Source: Nocardioides terrae
GTDB taxonomy: Bacteria; Actinomycetota; Actinomycetes; Propionibacteriales; Nocardioidaceae
Length of the DNA stretch: 49,469 bases
Direction: 5' to 3'
NCBI RefSeq assembly: GCF_900112345.1
Contig: NZ_FOLB01000003.1
Span: 298,409-347,877 of the forward strand
The position numbers and the translations under genes were made by a program. Of the stretch, positions 35,676-44,906 are shown one piece after another. Positions within the stretch are counted from its first letter, which is position 1; every line of letters starts with the position of its first letter. The notes beneath the pieces are model-generated. The model did no database searches. It was not told where the DNA came from and saw only the letters and a program-made list of their open reading frames with translations.

Positions 35676-35682
35676 GGCGATC

Positions 35683-36462
35683 ATGGGCGAGTACGTCGAC
35701 GTCGCCGGTCATCCGACCTGGCTGCACCGCTGCGGCAGCGGCTCGGAGACGATCCTGCTGCTGCACGGCGGGCTGAGCTGCAGCGAGGAGCTGCTGACGG
35801 CGCTCGAGGAGCCGCTCGGGTCGTCGTACGAGCTGGTGGCCTTCGACCGCAAGGGCCACGGCTGGACCGCCGACACCGACGAGCCGTTCCACTACGAGTC
35901 GATGGCCGACGAGGTGATCGCGGTGGTCGAGCTGCTCGGTGGCGGCCCGGTGCACGTGGTCGGCTGGAGCGACGGCGGCATCGCCGCGCTGCTGGCCAGC
36001 CGCAGGCGCCCCGACCTGATCGCTCGGCAGGTGCTGATCGGCACCAACTTCCACCACGACGGGATCGTCCTCGACGGGCTCGCCGAGGATCCTGGGGTCT
36101 CGGCAGGGATGGCGGAGTCCTACGGGCGGCGCTCCCCCGACGGCCGCGACCACTTCCCGGTGGTCCTCGAGAAGTTCAACACGCTGGCCCGCACCGAGCC
36201 GACCCTGGCTCCCGGGGACCTGGCCGCCGTCGCCACCCCGACCCTCGTGCTCGTCGGCGACGACGACATGGTCGCCCTGGCGCACACCGTCGCCCTCTTC
36301 GAGGGGCTCCGCGCCGGGCAGCTCGCCGTCGTGCCCGGCGCCTCCCACGCGGTGCCGGTCGAGAAGCCGGCGCTCGTGGCCGGGCTGATCACCGAGTTCC
36401 TGCAGGGACCGGTGCCGCCGCCCACCGCGCTCCCCGTCCGTCGCGCTCCTGCGCGAAGCTGA
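35683..36462 (+). CDS. Alpha/beta-fold hydrolase
   Basis: A 259-residue cytoplasmic hydrolase. The oxyanion segment is LLLHGG (25-30), the nucleophile elbow is GWSDGG with Ser96, the acid is probably Asp in LVGDDDMV and the base His in GASHAVPVE, completing a catalytic triad. Such enzymes split esters, lactones or C-C bonds; the substrate is unknown. The ATG at 35683 has no ribosome binding site but has a TANNNT box seven bases upstream. It lies 58 bp before gabT, which has its own promoter. Confidence 0.9.
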   Translation: MGEYVDVAGHPTWLHRCGSGSETILLLHGGLSCSEELLTALEEPLGSSYELVAFDRKGHGWTADTDEPFHYESMADEVIAVVELLGGGPVHVVGWSDGGIAALLASRRRPDLIARQVLIGTNFHHDGIVLDGLAEDPGVSAGMAESYGRRSPDGRDHFPVVLEKFNTLARTEPTLAPGDLAAVATPTLVLVGDDDMVALAHTVALFEGLRAGQLAVVPGASHAVPVEKPALVAGLITEFLQGPVPPPTALPVRRAPARS

Positions 36463-36463
36463 C

Positions 36464-36514
36464 CGGATCCGTGGCGCCGGCGGCTTCAACAGACGGATCC
36501 GCGCGTCATACCCT
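36464..36514 (+). promoter_or_regulatory. gabT promoter with paired palindromes
   Basis: TTCAAC (36485-36490) and TACCCT (36509-36514) with an 18-base spacer form a promoter; six bases separate the -10 from the gabT ATG, so the mRNA is probably leaderless. The palindrome CGGATCCG occurs at 36464-36471 and 36494-36501, 30 bp (three helical turns) apart, one before the -35 and one between the boxes, as a regulator pair would be. Confidence 0.5.
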
Positions 36515-36520
36515 CTCCCC

Positions 36521-37858
36521 ATGACCGAGATCGGCGGCCCGACCGTCCCCCAGCAGCGCAAGCTCGTCACCGCGATCCCGGGGCCGGGCTCGCTCGAGCG
36601 GCTCGACCGCAAGAAGGCCTACGTCGCCGACGGTGTCGGCACGACTCTGCCCGTCTTCGTGGTCGCGGCCGGCGGCGGCGTGCTCGTGGACGTGGACGGC
36701 AACAGCCTCATCGACCTGGGCTCCGGCATCGCCGTCACCACGGTCGGCAACGCCGCGCCCCGCGTCGTCGCACGGGCGACCGAGCAGCTGGCCGCGTTCA
36801 CCCACACGTGCTTCATGGTCACGCCGTACGACGGCTACGTCGACGTCGCCGCCAAGCTCGCCGAGCTGACGCCGGGTGATCACGCCAAGAAGTCGGCGCT
36901 GTTCAACTCCGGCGCCGAGGCGGTCGAGAACGCCGTGAAGATCGCCCGCGTGGCGACCGGACGCGACGCCGTCGCCGTCTTCGACCACGCGTACCACGGT
37001 CGCACCAACCTGACGATGGCGATGACGGCGAAGAACATGCCCTACAAGAACGGCTTCGGGCCCTTCGCCGGCGAGGTCTACCGCGCGCCGATGTCCTACC
37101 CGCTGCGCGACGGCCTCTCCGGCGCCGAGGCGGCGGCCCGCGCGATCGACGTGCTCGAGAAGCAGGTCGGCGCCGCCAACCTCGCCTGCGTCGTCATCGA
37201 GCCGATCCAGGGCGAGGGTGGCTTCGTCGTGCCCGCGCCCGGGTTCCTGCCCGCGATCGCCGACTGGTGCCGCGCCAACGGCGTGCTCTTCGTCTCCGAC
37301 GAGATCCAGGCCGGCTTCTGCCGCACCGGCGCGTGGTTCGCGGTCGACGAGGAGAGCGTCGTCCCCGACCTGATCACCACCGCCAAGGGCATCGCGGGCG
37401 GCCTCCCCCTCGCCGCCGTGACCGGTCGCGCCGAGGTGATGGACGCGGTCCACGCCGGCGGGCTCGGCGGGACCTACGGCGGCAACCCCGTCGCCTGCGC
37501 GGCGGCGCTCGGCGCGATCGAGGAGATGGAGACCGGTGACCTCGCCGGCCGCGCCCGCGACATCGGTGCGCTCATGCGGGCCCGTCTCGACGCCCTCAAG
37601 GACGCCCACCCCGTCATCGCCGAGGTGCGCGGCCGCGGCGCGATGATGGCGATCGAGCTGACCACCCCCGGGACGCTCGAGCCCGACGCCGCCCGGACGG
37701 CACGCGTGGCGGCGTACTGCCACTCCCAGGGCGTCGTCGTCCTCACCTGCGGGACGTGGGGCAACGTCTTCCGCTTCCTGCCCCCGCTCTCGATCAGCGA
37801 CGAGCTGCTCGAGGAGGCCTTCGATGTCGTCGCCGAGGCCTTCTCCGCCACTGCCTGA
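36521..37858 (+). CDS. gabT: 4-aminobutyrate aminotransferase
   Basis: A class III PLP-dependent transaminase of 445 residues that moves the amino group of GABA to 2-oxoglutarate, giving succinic semialdehyde. The family residues are clear: [15 protein letters not shown] for phosphate binding, [34 protein letters not shown] and the PLP lysine in [15 protein letters not shown] is the product of putrescine breakdown, which fits the polyamine genes that follow. No gabD (succinic semialdehyde dehydrogenase) is in the window. The start at 36521 is likely leaderless. Confidence 0.93.
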   Translation: MTEIGGPTVPQQRKLVTAIPGPGSLERLDRKKAYVADGVGTTLPVFVVAAGGGVLVDVDGNSLIDLGSGIAVTTVGNAAPRVVARATEQLAAFTHTCFMVTPYDGYVDVAAKLAELTPGDHAKKSALFNSGAEAVENAVKIARVATGRDAVAVFDHAYHGRTNLTMAMTAKNMPYKNGFGPFAGEVYRAPMSYPLRDGLSGAEAAARAIDVLEKQVGAANLACVVIEPIQGEGGFVVPAPGFLPAIADWCRANGVLFVSDEIQAGFCRTGAWFAVDEESVVPDLITTAKGIAGGLPLAAVTGRAEVMDAVHAGGLGGTYGGNPVACAAALGAIEEMETGDLAGRARDIGALMRARLDALKDAHPVIAEVRGRGAMMAIELTTPGTLEPDAARTARVAAYCHSQGVVVLTCGTWGNVFRFLPPLSISDELLEEAFDVVAEAFSATA

Positions 37859-37866
37859 CTTCTCAG

Positions 37867-37911
37867 CGCCGAGTCGGCAGAAGCTCTCCGAGCTTCTGCC
37901 GACTCGGCGCG
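37867..37911. terminator. Repeat-built bidirectional terminator, family 2, gabT/M43
   Basis: A perfect 21-bp inverted repeat (arms 37867-37887 and 37891-37911) with a three-base loop TCC. The arm core is CGAGTCGGCAGAAG. It starts eight bases after the gabT stop and ends four bases before the convergent metalloprotease stop. The same arm sequence recurs at 40573-40657. Confidence 0.8.
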
Positions 37912-37915
37912 TGGG

Positions 37916-38851
37916 TCAGGCGCGGTACGCCGCCCACATCTGCGAGGCCCGGTCGGCCTGGCCCTGCGTGAACTCCAGGTAGCAGCTGTCGTAGCTGTAG
38001 TCCATGAAGTTGTGGATCGGGTCCAGACCCGGCAGCGAGCACGAGTCGCGACCCGCGGGGCAGCCGCTGGTGGCGCTGGACTGGGCCGGCGTGTCCGTGA
38101 CCTCGTCGTTCGTGGCGGTGCAACCGCCCTGGAAGGTGTGGTAGAGCCCGAACCAGTGGCCGGCCTCGTGGCTGGCGGTCTCGCCGAGGTTGTAGTTGGC
38201 GATGCTGCCGCCCGGCAGCGAGGAGTACTGCACCCGGATCCCGTCGATGGCGCCCTGCCGGGCGTAGTCCCACGGGAACGTCGCGATGCCGAGGTAGCTG
38301 AAGTCGACGAGCCAGACGTTGAGGGCGTTCTTGCCGCCGAGTCGGGTCTGCCTGCGGTACGTCGACGACTGCTTGTCCTGGTGCCAGGAGTTGTTCTTGT
38401 AGCGGTCGACGCCGGCCAGCGTGAACGTGACGCCCAGGTCCGCCGCGGTCGACGACTTGCCGCCCGCGTAGTCACGGTTGAGCACGGAGATCTGCTGGTC
38501 GATCTGGGACTGGGTGACGTCACCCGCGCCGCTCGCGCTCAGCATCACGTGGAAGTAGACCGGGACGGTGGCGCCGATGCGACCGCTCGAGGCGGCGGTC
38601 GCCCCCTTCTTGGCCGCCAGCCGCTTCTCGAGGTCCGCCTGGATCCGCTTCTGCTCGGCGGCGCTGACGGCGCGGGTGTCGCCGCCGGTGCCGCCGCGGG
38701 CGGCGAAGGCGGGCGTCCCGGACTCGTTGACCTGACAACCGGCGGCCTCCGGACGAGCGGCGGTCGCCGTACCGCTCGGTGCGACGGCGAGGAGCGCACC
38801 GGCCGCGACGGCTCCGGCTGCGAGGGATGTGAGGTGGCGCGACAGGGGCAT
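37916..38851 (-). CDS. Secreted M43-family zinc metalloprotease
   Basis: A 311-residue exported metzincin. Residues 1-32 are a signal peptide (ATAA end). The zinc motif HEAGHWFGLYH is at 228-238, and the Met-turn is NFMDY with Met283, typical of the pappalysin/cytophagalysin M43 family. Cysteines at 244, 264, 271 and 290 may form the usual disulfides. It likely digests extracellular proteins, supplying peptides or amines. GGGAGGAAA lies ahead of the ATG. It is divergent from the class III aminotransferase gene across 269 bp. Confidence 0.92.
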   Translation of the reverse strand: MPLSRHLTSLAAGAVAAGALLAVAPSGTATAARPEAAGCQVNESGTPAFAARGGTGGDTRAVSAAEQKRIQADLEKRLAAKKGATAASSGRIGATVPVYFHVMLSASGAGDVTQSQIDQQISVLNRDYAGGKSSTAADLGVTFTLAGVDRYKNNSWHQDKQSSTYRRQTRLGGKNALNVWLVDFSYLGIATFPWDYARQGAIDGIRVQYSSLPGGSIANYNLGETASHEAGHWFGLYHTFQGGCTATNDEVTDTPAQSSATSGCPAGRDSCSLPGLDPIHNFMDYSYDSCYLEFTQGQADRASQMWAAYRA

Positions 38852-39120
38852 GGGTTGTTTCCTCCCGAGAGGGCCACCGGGTCGGCGGCAACTAGTCGCT
38901 GATCCTCATCCCTGATGCCGTCGGGACCGAGCCCGCCGGGCCTGCGAGTTCATGCGTTGCACAAAGGTGCAGACCCGCTGCCGGCGACGACTGGATCCTG
39001 CGTCGCCACGGCGAATCCTGGAAGTCTTCCCCGCTCGCCACAACGGATTCCGTCGTCGAGTCCGCGCAACGGCGACGGATTCACTTGCATCCTGCGGTAT
39101 CTCCAGGGAGCATGGGACCC

Positions 39121-40530
39121 ATGGACCCGGACAACGCCCCCGACCTCGCTCGCCTGCAGCGTGCCGCCAAGGACCACCTCTGGATGCACTTCACGCGGCA
39201 CTCCTCCTACGACAGCGCCGACGTGCCCATCATCGTGAAGGGCGAGGGCGCCTACATCTACGACGTCCACGGCAAGCGGTACCTCGACGGCCTCGCCGGG
39301 CTCTTCGTCAACCAGCTGGGCCACGGCCGCACCGAGCTCGCCGAGGCGGCGTCCAAGCAGGCCCAGCAGCTGGCCTTCCACCCGCTGTGGTCCTACGCCC
39401 ACCCGGCCGCCATCGAGCTCGCCGAGAAGCTGGCCGGCCTCGCGCCGGGCAACCTCAACCGCGTCTTCTTCACCAGCGGCGGCGGCGAGGCGGTCGAGAC
39501 GGCGTGGAAGCTGGCCAAGAACTACTACAAGCTGGTCGGCAAGCCGCTCAAGCACAAGGTGATCAGCCGCGCGATCGCCTACCACGGCACCACCCAGGGC
39601 GCGCTGTCGATCACCGGGCTGCCGTCGCTCAAGCAGCAGTTCGAGCCGCTGGTGCCCTCGACCTTCCGGGTCCCGAACACCAACGTGTACCGCGCCGACT
39701 CCATCACCGGTGGCCTGATCGACGTGACCGACGACGCCTCGGCCGAGGCCTTCGGCCGCTGGGCCGCCGACCAGATCGCGGTCGCGATCGAGAACGAGGG
39801 CCCCGACACGGTCGCCGCCGTCTTCCTCGAGCCGGTCCAGAACGCGGGCGGCTGCTTCCCGCCGCCTCCCGGCTACTGGCAGCGCGTGCGCGAGATCTGC
39901 GACGAGTACGACGTCCTGCTCGTCTCCGACGAGGTCATCTGCGCCTACGGCCGGCTCGGGACATGGTTCGGCGGGCAGAAGTTCGACTACGAGCCCGACA
40001 TCATCACCTCGGCGAAGGGCCTGACCTCGGGCTACTCCCCGCTCGGCGCGATGATCGCCTCCGACCGGCTGATGGAGCCCTTCCTCGCCGACGGCCAGAT
40101 GTTCGCCCACGGCTACACCTTCGGCGGCCACCCGGTCTCCACCGCCGTGGCGCTGAAGAACCTCCAGATCATGGAGGACGAGAAGATCCTCGAGAGGGTC
40201 TCCTCCAACGAGGCGGCGTTCCGCTCGACGCTGGAGAAGCTCTACGACCTGCCGATCGTCGGCGACGTCCGCGGCTCGGGCTACTTCTACGGCATCGAGC
40301 TGGTCAAGGACCGCGAGACCAAGGAGTCCTTCACCGAGGACGAGTGCGAGCGGATCCTCTACGGCTACGTCTCCAAGGCGCTCTACGAGGAGGGCCTCTA
40401 CTGCCGCGCCGACGACCGCGGCGACCCGGTCATCCAGCTCTCACCGCCGCTGATCGTCGGGCAGCCCGAGTTCGACGAGATCGAGCGGATCCTGCGCGTC
40501 GTCCTCGACAAGGCCTACTCGCTGCTCTGA
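39121..40530 (+). CDS. Class III aminotransferase (putrescine/omega-amine type)
   Basis: A 469-residue PLP-dependent omega-transaminase resembling SpuC-type putrescine:pyruvate aminotransferases. It has TSGGGEAVETAWKLAKNYY for cofactor phosphate, AYHGTTQGALS, FLEPVQNAGGCFPPP, VSDEVICAYGRLG and the PLP lysine in TSAKGLTSGYSPLGA. I start at ATG 39121 because GGGAG is ten bases ahead; ATG 39112 is only two bases from it, and ATG 39085 is not like homologues. The 269-bp region upstream (38852-39120) contains no gene but has several loose inverted repeats around CGTCGCC and GGCGAC. It faces the FAD oxidase gene across a repeat-built terminator. Polyamine context comes from the adjacent transporter operon; the precise amine is inferred. 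Confidence 0.88.
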   Translation: MDPDNAPDLARLQRAAKDHLWMHFTRHSSYDSADVPIIVKGEGAYIYDVHGKRYLDGLAGLFVNQLGHGRTELAEAASKQAQQLAFHPLWSYAHPAAIELAEKLAGLAPGNLNRVFFTSGGGEAVETAWKLAKNYYKLVGKPLKHKVISRAIAYHGTTQGALSITGLPSLKQQFEPLVPSTFRVPNTNVYRADSITGGLIDVTDDASAEAFGRWAADQIAVAIENEGPDTVAAVFLEPVQNAGGCFPPPPGYWQRVREICDEYDVLLVSDEVICAYGRLGTWFGGQKFDYEPDIITSAKGLTSGYSPLGAMIASDRLMEPFLADGQMFAHGYTFGGHPVSTAVALKNLQIMEDEKILERVSSNEAAFRSTLEKLYDLPIVGDVRGSGYFYGIELVKDRETKESFTEDECERILYGYVSKALYEEGLYCRADDRGDPVIQLSPPLIVGQPEFDEIERILRVVLDKAYSLL

Positions 40531-40572
40531 TCCCGCTCCCGGCCGCCGGCGTGGGTTAGCCGGCGCGGACCA

Positions 40573-40657
40573 CCGAGTCGGCAGAAGCCCTCAGACCCGT
40601 GAAGAGCTTCTGCCGACTCGGCGTCTCAGCATCACGAACTTCTGCCGACTCGGCGTC
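40573..40657. repeat. Family 2 repeat array and terminator
   Basis: One copy at 40573-40588 (CCGAGTCGGCAGAAGC) pairs perfectly with the inverted copy at 40606-40621, giving a 16-bp stem with a 17-base loop. A third, inverted copy begins at 40639, exactly 32 bp after the second, and its end overlaps the stop codon of the FAD oxidase gene (40656-40658). The array separates two convergent genes. Confidence 0.8.
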
Positions 40658-42041
40658 AGGAGTCGAAGCCCAGGCCCGCGCGGTCGAGGGTGCGGAGCCA
40701 GAGGTTGCGGCGGCCGTGGTTGGCGTCGGCGCGGGCGAGTGAGCGCGTGGTCATGCGAATGCCGGCCCAGCGCAGGGGCTCGGGCGGGAAGGGCAGCGGC
40801 TTCCGCCGCACCATGGCCAAACCGGTCCGCTCGGTGGACTCGCCCCGGAGCAGGTCGAGCATCACTTGGGCGCCGAAGCGCGTCGCCGCCACGCCGAGGC
40901 CCGTGTACCCGAGCGCGTAGGCCGCGTCGCCGCCCAGGGCGGTGCCGAAGAAGGCGGAGAAGCGGGTGCAGGTGTCGATGACGCCCGCCCAGCGGTGCGT
41001 GAAGCGCACCCCCTCGAGCTGCGGGAAGGTCTCGAAGAAGTGCCGGGCCAGCCGGTCGTGGGTCGGACCGGACTCGAGCGAGAGCGAGATCCGCGAGCCG
41101 TAGTGGTAGACCGCGTCGTAGCCGCCCCACAGGATCCGGTTGTCGCGGGTGAGCCGGTAGTAGTGGAACTGGTTGGCGGAGTCCCCCACACCCTCCCGGC
41201 CCGACCAGCCGATCGACGCCATCTGGGCCTCGGAGAGCGGCTCGGTCATGAGCACGTAGTCGTAGACGGGCACGGTCATCAGCGAGAGCCGCCGCAGCAG
41301 CGGGGGGAAGGCGTTGGTCGCCAGCGCCACCTGCCCCGCCCGGACCCATCCCCTGTCCGTCGCGACGCGCAGCCCCGTCGAGCCGCGGTCGAGCGAGGTC
41401 ACCCGAGTGCTCTCGTGGATGACGACGCCGGCGTCCAGGCACGCCTGCCGCAAGCCCCACGCGAGCCTTGCCGGCTCGACGAGCGCGGTGCCGTGCGGCT
41501 CGAGCAGCCCGCCGACGTACGTCGGGGAGTCGAGCAGCGCGCGCACGCCGACGGCATCGAGGAGGGAGTGCCCGACGCCCCGCTCCCGCATCTGTCCCGA
41601 CAGCTCGGCGAGCTCGTCGACCTGGTGCGGCCGGGTCGCCACCGACAGCTCGCCGGTCAGGCGCCAGTCGCAGTCGATCCCGAACCGGGCGACGGTCTCC
41701 CCGATCGCGGCGAGGTTCTCCGCGCCGAGCCGGTCGAGCGTCTCGAGCTCGTCGGGCCAGCGCGCCAGCCCGTTGCCGAAGCCGTGCGTGAGGCTCGCCG
41801 AGGCGAAGCCGCCGTTGCGCCCGCTCGCCTCGCCGCCGCACCGGCCCGCCTCGAGCACGAGCACCGACCGGGACGGGAACCGCTCCCGCGCGAGCAGCGC
41901 GGTCCACAGCCCGGTGTAGCCACCGCCGACGACCACGAGGTCGGCCTCGGCCGCTCCCGCCAGGGGCGGGAGCGGCTCGGGCCGGGTCGGGTCGTCGAGC
42001 CAGTACGCCGTCGGCTCGGCCTCCGCCAGGGCCGGGTGCAT
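40656..42041 (-). CDS. FAD-dependent amine oxidoreductase (PuuB-like)
   Basis: A 461-residue flavoprotein of the DAO/GlpO fold. The dinucleotide motif VVVGGGYTGLWTA begins near residue 34, followed by the family-typical GGEASGRNGGF. The C-terminal part has YALGYTGLGVAATRFGAQ. Close relatives oxidise gamma-glutamylputrescine or other secondary amines. The ATG at 42041 overlaps the stop of the permease gene by one base (TGATG), so it is the last gene of the potD-A-B-C operon and probably acts on the imported amine. It has a paralogue at 46732. The substrate is not proven. Confidence 0.88.
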   Translation of the reverse strand: MHPALAEAEPTAYWLDDPTRPEPLPPLAGAAEADLVVVGGGYTGLWTALLARERFPSRSVLVLEAGRCGGEASGRNGGFASASLTHGFGNGLARWPDELETLDRLGAENLAAIGETVARFGIDCDWRLTGELSVATRPHQVDELAELSGQMRERGVGHSLLDAVGVRALLDSPTYVGGLLEPHGTALVEPARLAWGLRQACLDAGVVIHESTRVTSLDRGSTGLRVATDRGWVRAGQVALATNAFPPLLRRLSLMTVPVYDYVLMTEPLSEAQMASIGWSGREGVGDSANQFHYYRLTRDNRILWGGYDAVYHYGSRISLSLESGPTHDRLARHFFETFPQLEGVRFTHRWAGVIDTCTRFSAFFGTALGGDAAYALGYTGLGVAATRFGAQVMLDLLRGESTERTGLAMVRRKPLPFPPEPLRWAGIRMTTRSLARADANHGRRNLWLRTLDRAGLGFDS

Positions 42042-42844
42042 CAGGCGACGAGCCCCTTGGCGCGTCGCCGGGAGAGGACCTCGCCGCTGACGACCACGGC
42101 GATGGCGATCAGGAACATCACCGTGCCCACGACGTTGACCTGCATCGGCACACCGCGCTGCGCGGCGCCCCAGACGAACATGGGGAACGTGACCGTCTGG
42201 CCGGCGTTGAGGTTGGTGATGATGAAGTCGTCGAAGGACAGGCTGAAGGCGAGCAGCGCTGCTCCGAGGATGCCGGGGAAGACGAGCGGGAAGGTGACCC
42301 GCCAGAACGTCTGGAACTCCGTCGCGTAGAGGTCCATCGCCGCCTGCTCGAGGTTGGCGTCCAGACCGGCCAGCCGCGACCGCACGGTGATGACGACGAA
42401 CGACAGGCAGAACATCACGTGCGCGATGAGGATCGTCCAGAAGCCGAGCCGACCGCCGAAGCCGGTCGCCACGAACAGCGCGAGCAGGGACGAGCCCATC
42501 ACGATCTCGGGGGAGGCCATCGGCAGGAACAGCACGATGTTCATCGACCCGCGTCCATGGAACCGGTGGCGCACCAGCGCGAACGCGGCCAGCGTGCCGA
42601 GCACGGTCGCGACCAGCGTGGCCAGCAGGCCGATCTCGACGCTCTTCCCGACCGCAGCGCACATCCCGTCCGGCCGGCAGGGATGCAGCCAGTTGTCCCA
42701 CGTGAAGGACTGGAACCGGTAGAGGTTGCGGGCGTGGCTGCTGTCGTTGAACGACATCAGCGCGACGATGACGTTGGGGATGTACATGTAGACCAGCACG
42801 AGCAGCCCGAGGAGCAGCACGAGGTTGCGGCGTACGAAGCTCAC
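42041..42844 (-). CDS. potC: Polyamine-type ABC importer permease PotC-like
   Basis: One of two permease subunits (267 residues, about six membrane helices) of a spermidine/putrescine-type importer. The EAA-type coupling loop is in EQAAMDLYATEFQTFWRVTFPLVFPGI. The GTG start at 42844 overlaps the PotB-like stop by four bases. The short tail LSRRRAKGLVA is cytoplasmic. Substrate assignment rests on family resemblance and neighbouring genes. Confidence 0.92.
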   Translation of the reverse strand: MSFVRRNLVLLLGLLVLVYMYIPNVIVALMSFNDSSHARNLYRFQSFTWDNWLHPCRPDGMCAAVGKSVEIGLLATLVATVLGTLAAFALVRHRFHGRGSMNIVLFLPMASPEIVMGSSLLALFVATGFGGRLGFWTILIAHVMFCLSFVVITVRSRLAGLDANLEQAAMDLYATEFQTFWRVTFPLVFPGILGAALLAFSLSFDDFIITNLNAGQTVTFPMFVWGAAQRGVPMQVNVVGTVMFLIAIAVVVSGEVLSRRRAKGLVA

Positions 42845-43746
42845 AGCAGCTCCTCCGTCCCGGCCTTGCGGATGTAGAACAGCACCAGCACCAGGATGAT
42901 CAGCATCAGGATCACCGAGAGAGCGCCGGCCCTCGCGTAGTCGCCCGTGGTGGTGAACAGGTCCTGGATCACGTTGCCGACCATGCGCTGGTTGGGGCTC
43001 CCGAGCAGGGAGGCGTTGATGAAGTCGCCCGTGGCCGGGATGAAGGTGAGCAGCGTGCCGCCGACGACGCCCGGCAGCGACAGCGGCCAGGTCACCTTGA
43101 AGAACGCGCGGGACGGCGAGGCGTAGAGGTCGCTCGCGGCCTCGATCAGCCGACCGTCGATCTTCTCCAGCGAGGCGTAGAGGGGCAGCACCATGAACGG
43201 CAGGAAGTTGTAGGTCAGGCCGGCCACGACCGCGATCGGGGTCGCGAGCAGGCGGTTGTCGGACCCGAGGATGTGCACGGTCTGCAGCGCGTCCACCACC
43301 CACCCGTTGTCGCCGAGGATCAGCTTCCAGGACAGTGTCCGGATGAGGAAGCTGGTGAAGAACGGCGCCACCACCAGCACCAGCATGAGGTTCTTCCAGC
43401 GCCCGGCCCTGAACGCGATCGCGTAGGCGAGGACGTAGCCGAGCACGAGGCAGAACGCGGTCGCCAGGGCGGCGTACCAGAGGGACCGCACCATCGGCTG
43501 CCAGTACTCGCTGAGCGCGTGGCCGAAGTTGGCGAAGTGGTAGGTGACGTCGTAGCCGGTCAGCACCGAGCCGTCCGGGTCGAACAGCGACGTGGCGAGC
43601 AGCGAGTAGAACGGCACCACGAAGAACAGGCCGAGCCAGACCGCCGTGGGCAGGATCAGCCAGTAGCCGGTCAGCTTGCGCCGCTGGCGCGGCCCGCCGG
43701 CCACCGCGTCGGGCGTCGGATCCGTCTCCGGGGTCAGGGCGACCAT
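42841..43746 (-). CDS. potB: Polyamine-type ABC importer permease PotB-like
   Basis: The second permease subunit, 301 residues with about six membrane helices. The coupling loop is in LIEAASDLYASPSRAFFKVTWPLSLPGVVGG. I start at ATG 43746, which overlaps the potA-like stop by one base (TGATG). The N-terminal 40 residues are charged and cytoplasmic. A longer frame upstream reads through the potA gene and is not used. Confidence 0.92.
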   Translation of the reverse strand: MVALTPETDPTPDAVAGGPRQRRKLTGYWLILPTAVWLGLFFVVPFYSLLATSLFDPDGSVLTGYDVTYHFANFGHALSEYWQPMVRSLWYAALATAFCLVLGYVLAYAIAFRAGRWKNLMLVLVVAPFFTSFLIRTLSWKLILGDNGWVVDALQTVHILGSDNRLLATPIAVVAGLTYNFLPFMVLPLYASLEKIDGRLIEAASDLYASPSRAFFKVTWPLSLPGVVGGTLLTFIPATGDFINASLLGSPNQRMVGNVIQDLFTTTGDYARAGALSVILMLIILVLVLFYIRKAGTEELL

Positions 43747-44906
43747 CAGGCCTCTCCCAGCCCCGCGTCGATGTCCTGGCTGGAGTCGAGGAGGAAGGCG
43801 AACTCGGGGCGCCAGGAGACGTCGACCTTCGTCCCGGGGGCGAGGACGCCACGGGCGCCGGTGTTCTGCTCGAAGGCGAGCATCTCCCGGCCCCACGGCA
43901 TCCTGACGACGTACTGCGTCGAGACGCCGATGAAGCTCGAGTCGACGATGACGGCGCCGGTCATGTGGTTGCCCGGTGCGTCGATGGGCTCACCGGCGGG
44001 CGCGATGAGGACCTTCTCCGGCCGGACCCCGACCCACCCCTTGGTGCCGACCGTGTTGGCGGTGTGGGCGCGCTCGACCGGGATCGAGACGACCGTGCCC
44101 TCCATGTCGACCTTGACCTGCCCATCAGCACCGCCCTCCACGCCCACGACGCTGCCGCCGATGAGGTTGGACTGGCCGAGGAAGTTCGCGACGAACGTGG
44201 TCGCCGGGTTCTCGTAGAGCTCGGTCGGGCTGCCGAGCTGCTCGATGACGCCGGCGTTCATCACCGCGATCGTGTCCGCCATCGTCATCGCCTCCTCCTG
44301 GTCGTGCGTGACGTGCACGAAGGTGAGGCCGACCTCGGTCTGGATCCGCTTGAGCTCGAGCTGCATCGCCCGCCGCAGCTTGAGGTCGAGGGCGCCGAGC
44401 GGCTCGTCGAGGAGCAGGACCTCCGGCCGGTTGATGAGCGCCCGGGCGAGTGCGACACGCTGCTGCTGACCGCCCGAGAGCTGGGCCGGGCGCTTGTTCG
44501 CCTGCTCGGTCAGCTCGGTGAGCTCGAGGATGTCGGCGACCGGGCCCTTCACGTCCTTCACGCCACGGCGGCGCATCCCGAAGGCGACGTTCTCGGAGAT
44601 GCTGAGGTGCGGGAAGAGCGCGTAGTTCTGGAAGACCGTGTTGACCGGCCGCCGGTAGGGCTTCTCGTGCGTGATGTCCTGGTCGCCGATGGTGATCGAC
44701 CCGGCGGTCACCGTCTCGAGGCCGGCGACCATGCGCAGCGTCGTCGTCTTGCCGCAGCCGGACGGCCCGAGCAGGGCGAAGAAGCTGCCCCGGGGGATCT
44801 CCAGGTCGAGCGACTGCACCGCCACGAAGCCGTTCGGGTACTCCTTGCGCAGCCCGGTCAGGCACAGGTCGCGCCCGCCGGCCGGGGCGTCAGCCACTGA
44901 TGACAT
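43746..44906 (-). CDS. potA: Polyamine-type ABC importer ATPase PotA-like
   Basis: The ATP-hydrolysing subunit, 386 residues. Walker A is GPSGCGKTT, the signature is LSGGQQQRVALARAL, Walker B is VLLLDEPLGALD, and the switch histidine is in HVTHDQEEAM. A C-terminal TOBE domain (about 290-386) is typical of PotA. The ATG at 44906 has AAGGAG about nine bases ahead, and the gene overlaps the potD-like gene by 17 bases. Confidence 0.94.
   Translation of the reverse strand: MSSVADAPAGGRDLCLTGLRKEYPNGFVAVQSLDLEIPRGSFFALLGPSGCGKTTTLRMVAGLETVTAGSITIGDQDITHEKPYRRPVNTVFQNYALFPHLSISENVAFGMRRRGVKDVKGPVADILELTELTEQANKRPAQLSGGQQQRVALARALINRPEVLLLDEPLGALDLKLRRAMQLELKRIQTEVGLTFVHVTHDQEEAMTMADTIAVMNAGVIEQLGSPTELYENPATTFVANFLGQSNLIGGSVVGVEGGADGQVKVDMEGTVVSIPVERAHTANTVGTKGWVGVRPEKVLIAPAGEPIDAPGNHMTGAVIVDSSFIGVSTQYVVRMPWGREMLAFEQNTGARGVLAPGTKVDVSWRPEFAFLLDSSQDIDAGLGEA

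Noticed and set aside
34528..36612. An apparent 694-residue form of Dxr reaching back to 36612
   Set aside because: The extra N-terminal part reads antisense through the alpha/beta hydrolase gene. GTG 35643 with GGGAGG gives a normal Dxr.
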